NCBI GenBank assembly: GCA_003260075.1
Contig: QLIY01000262.1
Coordinates: 1 to 64,000, forward strand
Length of the DNA: 64,000 bases
Direction of reading: 5' to 3'
DNA from: Phallusia mammillata
Taxonomy: Eukaryota > Chordata > Ascidiacea > Phlebobranchia > Ascidiidae
Shown: in pieces, positions 56,601 to 64,000 of the stretch
Position numbering within the stretch: the first letter of the stretch is position 1
How the letters are laid out: every line of letters begins with the position of its first letter
The notes under the pieces: model-generated
Seen by the model: only the letters and a program-made list of their open reading frames with translations
Database searches by the model: none
What the model was told of the DNA's origin: nothing
Made by a program: the position numbers and the translations under genes

Positions 56601-59600
56601 CAAACATAATTAAATTGGGTACTGATATAGAAACAAATCAAAGATATCCCGCCCCCCCCCCAAATGAAAGACGTTGTTATGTTATATTCACCCATTCACA
56701 CAGCTGTCACTAAGGCTGCTGAATAACATTGTTTTTTTCCTTAGCAAAGTCTAAAGAGCAAACATAACTAAATTGGGTACTGATAAGGAAACACATCAAA
56801 GATATCCCAAAAAAAGCAGCCAGAAAAAAGTATAGATTCATTCTCAAACAGTATTGAACAAAATCAATCCTCAATGAAGTTAACTTTTTTCTACATTACC
56901 TTATGGTATCAAAAAACTCAATATACAATCACCATCTGCATGCCTTAAAGCAGCTAAATTAAGTGTTCTGAGCTACCCAGCACATGTGATAAATTGTTGC
57001 CATCAACCATTTCCTGACAAACTATCACCCAAACATTTTGTCAATAAGAAATAAATTGCAAAGATAGTAAGATTAAGCATGAAATTGACTATTCTTGTGG
57101 TTTTTCCACGACTTATTTACTAGCAATATTAATTTTTTACATGAAGTTACATTCACTAAAACCAGGATATGTAACTTGGTAACATTATCCTGAATAACAT
57201 GATACAAACTTATGGAAAAGAAATCCGCTTTAGAAAATTTAAGTTTCAGTTTACAATGCAAAGGATCTAAAGACAATATAAAAGATAGAAGCCTACATGA
57301 AATACAAGTTTCATGATTTAAGTTCAAGTGCATGTCAGGACCATACATTCTTAAACATTATATGACTCAATAAACTCTTGGATAGCTTCACATTGAGGCA
57401 AAACACACTTGATGTATAGAAGTAAATTTGCTGCTAAATAGTACCCTGGAGAAACAAATTATTGAAAAGTGGCAAAAATATGAAAAAAACATGACTCAAA
57501 TGAAAAGAAAAAAATGCCTACAAATATATGCATAAATATCACTACAGCTAAACTTCTTAAAATGGCACAACTTCTAAACATTGGTTTTCAATGCCAAATA
57601 TACATACACATGGTGTAAAAAATGTAGCATAATAGATATTTTATAAAACACATGAGTTAAATAAGCCTGCACATACTTCAAAATGAGTTATATAAGCTGA
57701 AGACAAGTAGAAAAGATTGTGTCAGAAGAAAAATATTGAAAACCTCTCATTTAGCCAGAAAAATATATTTTTTGCAGAAGAAACAGATTTTTTTAAAAGT
57801 GAATTTCAACTTTTGGACCAACCACGTAAAAACTAGAAGAAAAAATAACATTTCAGAAAAGTTTTGAGACAGTGCAAGTAAATAATGTGAACAATTAGTT
57901 TAAACTGGGCCAAGTAACTTTGCCTAAGGAAAGCACCCAGGACAAACAAAGTCATGGGTCCTGTTTAATTATTCATGCCTTGAAGCAAAGCGATCTGGTA
58001 GGATCTCATCCTTCGCACTTACATCCTTCTGAATTACAACCATTTATATTTATCATGTTATTTTATTATGTACAGGTTTTGCGGTCTAATACAATTCAAG
58101 TAAATGTGAAATGTGATGCTATTTACATAAGATGTTTGATGTAAGACTTATGCTCCGTCAGTTTTAAAGATTAAGCACAATCAATGATATTTCTTTTAAA
58201 ATTAAATTTAACTTTTTTGAGAAAACTGTGGGTAAACCGCTGGGTAAAGTGGGGCCAAACTTTGGGACAATAAACTTTTGATAGATATATATTACCTGTG
58301 TAAATTTGAAAAAGTTTAAAGCACTCTTTCTTGACCAAACGCATGAAAAAAAGCCATATTACACTAGAAGGGGGCAATAGGTAATCTCTATTACACTCAG
58401 ATATATAAGTGTGAAAAAAACACCTTAATAAAGTGTCACATTGCAAAAAATTGTATGAACAGACTTTAGTGACACTGTTTAACTGCAAGACATCAACACA
58501 TTTTTAATCATACTGCTGAAATATTGATTAAAAAACTAAAGCTTCGTAAGTGAAACTGAAACAGGAAGTTTTACACATTCAAGCAAATTTCCAAACATTC
58601 ATCGAGAAAACTAAAACCAAAGTCTGAAAATTGTTATTTTTACCATGTCCCACAATATTTTGTGTCACTTATCGATTAAACTTCACACTTTTCAACAGAC
58701 AATCACAACTAAATACTTTATGGTTCAATGCTATGCTATTGATTTCATAAAATTTAACCAAATTCCCTACCTTCAAACACAGGTTTCAAAGATAAAAAAA
58801 ACATGTTAGGTCTATCAAAATAACCCTTGCAAAATCTTTTAAGCCAAAACAAAAATCAAAGAGAAACTTGCTGCTCAAATTATAGCATAAACTTTCAACA
58901 TTGTGAGGTACTATTGGAAACATTTCAAACTCAGTTACATATTTTTGCAAAATCTGTACCTTAATAACACCTTTGGCATAAAGGTGCTTTAACTTTGGGC
59001 AGCCAGTTGCTATGTGTTTGATTCCACGATCAGAAATTTTGTCACACCATGAAATGTCAAGATGTGATAGTTGAGGGCATCCATCACTGCAAAAAATGAC
59101 ATTTGTTTAAAATGTTTCAACCTTATTAATTAGTGTGACAGGCATTTCCGTACTTTTTAATTATAAAGCATATTTGTCAATTGAAAATATGATAAGAATC
59201 AAAAATTTAAGTGGAAACAAATTTATTTTACTATGTTCTATATAGTATTTTACTATTAGAAAATCTATGTTCTTTGGTGAAAGTGTGCAAAACAATTTTC
59301 CTTCTTTCCGTTTATTTAAACAAAATTTGTTGACAATTTCAAGAAGTATTTTTAATCATGCAATATATCTAGAGCTAAGATTGTATAATTAACACATGTA
59401 GTGTTTTTTTAAACAAAGTCAGTACCAAATTGGATGTAACTCTGCTGTTTGTTAGGCCTGAAAACTGCTTCAGCATACCTTAATCGTTCCAGCCCTTCAT
59501 CAGTGATAAGTGGACAGGAATAAATATCAAGATGTCGCAGTAGTTGGCAGTTCTTTCCCAAACTCACAAGCGTCCTAGTAAAAGTTAGTAAAGCAGTGTT

Positions 59601-61934
59601 TAAAAATTTGATACATAACTAAACAGTCTTGTGAAAATCTGTAATAGAGTATATTTGAACTTTAAACCAGAATCTCCCAGCATATTGCTTAGTGGATGAA
59701 GACTGTAATAAACCTTATGCTTATTGAGACAAATTCATTAAATCTTAAAGTCATCCATCCTTATGAACTGAGATAAATATATTTTGCCTATGCAGCACTT
59801 CAGTTCCTAAAGGCAAGCTTGTGTGATAGAATGTACGATAGGAGCAGTAAGGTATTTTAGTTTTGATAACTATCCATTGTTTGAACATAAAAACACACAT
59901 TACCTGGTTGTTTAACGTAAAGAGGAGTGGCCCCAAACACTTGTCTCTTTTTTAAAAAAATTTAAGGTTATGGATACCTATGCAAAGTTTACCCATTGCT
60001 TTTTGAGAAACATGTTTTACTTGCCTTTATGGACCCCCAAAACCATTGCATAGACCAATAGAGGAAAAAACATCATCCCCCCCCCCCCAACTTTTGAATG
60101 CGGCCCTTGCACTGAAAAGTTTGCCCACCCCTGGCAAAGACCAATAGAGGAAAAAACATCATCCAATGGGCCACCCAGGTTGGAACCAGTTATGTGAAGT
60201 ATTTAGATTTGTTCAAGTCAGATTTATTTTAACAGTTAGTAGGGCAGGGTTGTGCTAGTTTATAAGTTCAACATGGTGCCCAATAGTTTAGTTTTTGAAG
60301 CTCTGTCCAATAATAAAGTTCCCCCCCCCCTTTGCCAAATATTTTGATTTTCAAACTGCTAAAAACAGATTTCGTGAGTCTGGAAAAAAGATTACCAGTC
60401 TCGTAACCATATACGCCAGGCTTTTTATCCGCTCATTGTGTGCAAACAATGCAAAATAAAAGGCACCGCAATCGTCACAATACAGGTATGACGTCATAAA
60501 CAGTTAGAGCTCCATTGTTAAAAATTATTAATCTGAGCATTTTAGGCGACTTTAAATGGTATATATGTGATATAAACCTAATTCTTTACATCAGTTATTT
60601 TAAACAAAAACAAGCAAGCAATTGGCGGCCGTTGGTCCCCCCCCCCTGACACATAAAATAAAAACCAAAATTCCAATCTAACGTTACAATGAAGTCAGAT
60701 ATGATGTCACAATGCATTGAACATGTTCATTCAAGCACTAACAATTTCTAAGAAATACTTGGTGCTTGACAATCCAAAATCCCCATGGTTTTAGCCCATT
60801 ACTAACAAACACAACAAAATTGCCTCAATTGACAAACAGTAATATATTATATGTTGGGATATGGATGCGCCTAACCACAATATGGAAATGTTCTGAAGTA
60901 ATATTGTTTATTTTCTTTTCACGGTTGTAAACATGTAGTTCCTGACAGGTATGTTGTATCACAGGATACATTGCATTCAGACATTTTGTAACTTTAACCT
61001 CCTTTAATGAAACTAGTGTACGACTGGGAAAAACATTGAGGCCCAAAAGTTGACATAGTATATTTTTGAAAACTCTTATGAAGAAAAATATTTCACACAT
61101 ACATACATACATACATACATGTAAATGTATTTTAATCCATTACTGTAGTGTTTTCATGAAACAGTGGCAAAATGATATTGAGAACGTGATTTGGCAAAAA
61201 AGGAGCCTTTATAGTGGGATGTTACAAACGTTTAAATGTAAAACCTTAATAAAATGGTATCATGACATTGGCTTTTAATGATTGAAATTAAGCCACAAAC
61301 ATGACATTTGCATTATCCTGGGCCCTTATAAACAAAAACTATTTGAACTTTTGCCAAAAAGGCTGTTATTCCTATTTTCCTCATTCAAATAGATTAGAAA
61401 TGTCTGACTTACTGGTCAGTTATTTTCTTGCATCCCCCCCCCCTGACACATAAAATAAAAACCAAAATTCCAATCTAACGTTACAATGAAGCCAGATATG
61501 ATGTCACAATGCATTGAACATGTTCATTCAAGCACTTACAATTTCTAAGAAATACTTGGTGCTTGACAATCCAAAACCCCCATGGTTTTAGCCCATTACT
61601 AACATAAACAAGAAAATTGCCTCAATTGACAAACAGTAATATATCATATGTTGGGATATGGATGCGCCCAACCACAATATGGAAATGTTCTGAAGTAATA
61701 TTGTTTATTTTCTTTTCGTGTAAACATGTAGTTCATGACAGGTATGTTGTATCACAGGAAACATTGCATTTAGACATTTTGTAACTTAATCTCCTTTTAT
61801 GAAACTAGTGTATGACTGGGGAAAACATTTAGGGTGACATAGTATAATTTTTGAAAACACTTATTAAGTAAAATGTTTTAAACATACATGTAAATGTATT
61901 TTAATCCATTACTATATTTTTTTTCATGAAATAA

Positions 61935-61998
<64 letters not shown>

Positions 61999-62365
61999 AA
62001 AAGGAGCCTTTATAGTGGGATGTTACAAACGTTCAAACGTAAAACCTTAATAAAATGGTATCATGTACATTGGTTTTTAATGCCACAAACTCGACATTTC
62101 CATTATCCTGGGCCCTTATAAATAAAACCATTTGTACTTTTGCCAAAAATGCCTTTATTCTTATTTTCCTCATTCAAATAGATTGAAAATGTCTGACTTA
62201 CTGGTCAGTTATTTTCTTGCACTTGAACAGATTAAGCTGGGCAAGGTTTCTGCAGTTTTGAGAAAACACACGAAGGGTTTTGTCATCCACATTTTCACAA
62301 CTGCGCAACGACAGTTGTTTCAGGAAACCACCACATCTCTTAGATAGGTTTTCCACAACACGACC
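49166..62365 (-). CDS. FBXL20: F-box/LRR-repeat protein FBXL2/FBXL20-type, 5' part outside window
   Basis: Nine exons on the minus strand: 62365-62202, 59574-59479, 59086-58960, 56317-56243, 55145-54954, 52878-52777, 51602-51456, 50059-49994, 49279-49166. All phases match, giving 360 residues. These start at GRVVENLSKRCGGFLKQLSL, right after where the F-box would be in the family. Leucine-rich repeats of the cysteine-containing type follow (NLFKCKKITDQ, DIYSCPLITDEGL, DISWCDKISDRGI, DLEECVQVSDKTL, ELDNCPLISD). The C-terminus is VIHAYFAPVTPQPSV...CPDCRCTIL. CTIL is a CaaX box ending in Leu, which predicts geranylgeranylation. The family is the substrate-binding part of SCF ubiquitin ligases, anchored to membranes. 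The F-box exon was not found to 64000. FBXL2 and FBXL20 cannot be separated by eye. Confidence 0.94.
50608..50674. other. Poly-C gap filler, 67 bases
   Basis: Joins a second copy of 50341-50370 (GCACTTCCTAAAAAATGTCC) to a copy of the element at 50966 onwards. Its right flank, ACGATTTCAGTGGTATCGAT, recurs at 50967. It is an artefactual join inside an intron of the FBXL gene. Confidence 0.8.
50922..51335. mobile_element. 414-bp hAT-type element in FBXL intron
   Basis: Inverted ends TAGTGATGGG and CCCATCACTA, flanked by GTACCACT at 50914-50921 and 51336-51343. The interior repeats GGTACTCG and GGTATCGA motifs. A truncated duplicate of the left part lies at about 50675-50870, between poly-C runs. 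Confidence 0.85.
51753..52236. repeat. Assembly duplicate in FBXL intron
   Basis: About 51753-51985 is repeated at 51997-52236 with few differences. Poly-C runs at about 51742-51752 and 51986-51996 bound the first copy. Similar pairs occur at 53230-53318 / 53329-53420, 53431-53635 / 53646-53880, 54040-54163 / 54175-54300 and 54310-54463 / 54475-54640. Confidence 0.7.
55190..55462. mobile_element. Foldback element of Penelope-like tail type
   Basis: TGGTGAAAATAACGGCCCAAATAG (55202) and CTATTTGGGCCATTATTTTCACCA (to 55460) face each other. Similarity extends about 63 bases inward to AACGTTTCGGC / GCCAAAACATT. The right half contains CTGATGATAGCATGAGCATTTGCC, a hammerhead-like core altered to AAAAC. 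A truncated relative is in intron 1 of the EGF-ZP gene. Confidence 0.7.
56027..56206. mobile_element. 180-bp hAT-type MITE, same family as 8519-8698
   Basis: Ends CAGTGGTGGGATTCA and GAATTCCACCACTG. GTTAAAGG flanks both sides (56019-56026 and 56207-56214). It lies within 40 bases of the FBXL exon 56317-56243. Confidence 0.82.
60648..61996. repeat. Assembly duplicate in FBXL intron with poly-C filler at 61936-61996
   Basis: About 60648-61434 recurs at 61444-62220 with scattered differences. In the first copy the stretch corresponding to the 61-C run is ordinary sequence (CAAAATGATATTGAGAACGT). The end of FBXL exon 62365-62202 is also repeated at about 61395-61433 and cut by poly-C; the complete copy was used for the gene. 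Confidence 0.75.
61096..61122. repeat. (ACAT)n microsatellite
   Basis: About six ACAT units. The corresponding place in the second copy (about 61883-61890) has only two units, so the locus is length-variable between the two contigs. Confidence 0.75.
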
Positions 62366-64000
62366 CTTAAAAAAGAAACATCATAGAATATTATTAAAGG
62401 GCACCTCAATAATAGGCAATCTACACAATTTATGTGCAATCTACTAATAATACTTGTGGATGGTACTAAACACTGCATGTTAATGATTGTAAGAATATTA
62501 GCCCCAAAAGGGTATCTAAGATTAAATTATAAGTTACAAATCCTAACCCCGACCCTATAGTCCTAATTGTCAACACTTTCATAAGTATATTAGTAAATTG
62601 GGTATTTTAGAGTATCCCCCATGAAATATCTACATACAACTTTTTTCTGTAAAAAAAACAAACGAATTTTTGTTGAGCACAGTTATATCTTATATGTATT
62701 GTACAACCAGGGTTGCCATCGATCTGGGTGAAAATAAAGGACACTGGAAAACGAATCATGATTTACCTCATTAAAATGGATTTTTTCACACAAAAACAGT
62801 TTTATGCCCCCCCCCCACAACACGACCCTTAAAAAAGAAACATCATAGAATATTATTAAAGGGCTCCTCAAAAATAGGCCATCTACACAATCTACGCAAT
62901 TTATATGCAATCAACTAATAAAACTTGGGTGGTACTAAACACTACATATTAACGGTTGTAAGAATAAAGGGTATTTGAGATTGAATTATAAGTTACAAAC
63001 CTTAACCCCGACCCTACAATCCTAATTGTCAACACTTTCATAAGTATATTAGTAGATTGGGAATTTTAGAGTATCCCCTGTGAAATTCTACATACAAATA
63101 TTTTCTGTAAAAAACAAACAAATGAATGTTTTTGAACACAGTTATATGTATTGTACAACCAGGGTTGCCATCGATCTGGGTGAAAATAAAGGACACTGGA
63201 AAACGAATCATGATTTACCTCATTAAAATGGATTTTTCCACACACAAAAAACAGTTTTATATAACTAATGTCAAATAGTGTATGCCAAAAAAATGCCAAA
63301 CCTTTAGAACAATGTTAGCTTCCTAACCAACCTAACTACTTTAACATGCTAATGTTGCTTAACAATGCCTTGGTTACTGAACTGTTCTAAATGACCTAAT
63401 GTCCTTTACAAATTATTATCAGTTAGAACAAAATGCATTTAACATAGTTGTACCTTCGACCCCCCCCCCCCTTTAACATGCTAATGTTGCTTAACAATGC
63501 CTTGGTTACTGAACTGTTATAAATGACCTAATGTCCTTTACAATTATTATCAGTTAGAACAAAATGCATTTAACATTGTTGTACCTTCGACATAAAGTCT
63601 GTAAGCCAAAAATAAGTACATTTCTTTGAAACATGGCAGCACATTTGGCAGCACAGTTATCTGTATCACCCTTCTAACTTAACCAAATGCCCAGGGATAA
63701 ACTGTATCGGGCAGGTTTTCAAGGCCTGACTTTAAAATAAAAATGTGTACAAAAGGTAAATGCAAGCGTTTTGTCACAGACAATGTTCAAGGTAACAACC
63801 AATATAGGTACATCTGGCAGGTTTGTGTTAAACCTTTTGTGAAATAAGACACAAGAAACCAACTGCCAAAGTGACAGTCTCAAAACCAAAAAAGTGATAT
63901 TGATATCTTGATATGTTCAACTGGCTATTGATTGAATGTTTGGTCACAGCTAATACAGGGAACAAACAAATGATCATTTGTAGAGGTTTTTATGCTATGT
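62366..64000. other. FBXL intron running off the window
   Basis: Upstream intron of the FBXL gene. It contains two serial near-copies (about 62352-62806 / 62817-63260 and 63340-63460 / 63473-63590) joined by poly-C. No F-box exon was recognised on the minus strand up to the end. Confidence 0.5.

Overview
The window looks like animal nuclear DNA, most likely from an ascidian tunicate. It is AT-rich, its genes are split into many short exons, and its introns are packed with small hAT-type transposons. Several 5' ends look like spliced-leader acceptors, and one gene has the EGF-plus-ZP architecture known from ascidian egg coats. The taxonomic call is inference; the gene structures below were read exon by exon with phases checked.

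Layout. (1) 1-15.9 kb, minus strand: a complete 15-exon gene (15138 to 2919, 611 residues) encodes a secreted protein with six EGF-like modules, a full ZP domain and a furin-type RQKR site. Its promoter and signal-peptide exon are present a second time at the left edge (about 1-895), so a same-strand paralogue continues off the window. A decayed Penelope-like retroelement lies in its intron. (2) 16.5-18.7 kb, plus: NACA (nascent polypeptide-associated complex alpha). (3) 19.6-21.4 kb, minus: a C2H2 zinc-finger protein with about 14 fingers. (4) 23.6-29.8 kb, plus: GTPBP4/NOG1, the nucleolar GTPase of 60S ribosome assembly, 15 exons. (5) 31.0-35.2 kb, minus: CCDC43. (6) 42.5-43.1 kb, minus: a TNFAIP8/TIPE-family protein. 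(7) 49.2-62.4 kb, minus: the leucine-rich-repeat part of an FBXL2/FBXL20 protein ending in a CaaX box; its F-box exon lies beyond the window. NACA, GTPBP4 and CCDC43 are housekeeping genes; nothing suggests the seven loci form one pathway.

Assembly quality matters here. About 40 poly-C runs (8 to about 100 bases) interrupt the sequence. Most are flanked by near-identical copies of the same stretch, and several long runs stand exactly where the second copy has ordinary sequence. They behave as gap filler at joins between overlapping or allelic contigs. Local duplications next to them (GTPBP4 exons 1, 2 and 9, the NACA 3' UTR, CCDC43 exon 2) should not be read as biology. One run removes the start of GTPBP4 exon 7.

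The most interesting biology is the tandem EGF-ZP locus, a candidate vitelline-coat gene. Next are the Penelope-like remnants with hammerhead-like cores, and a site hit by two hAT elements in succession.
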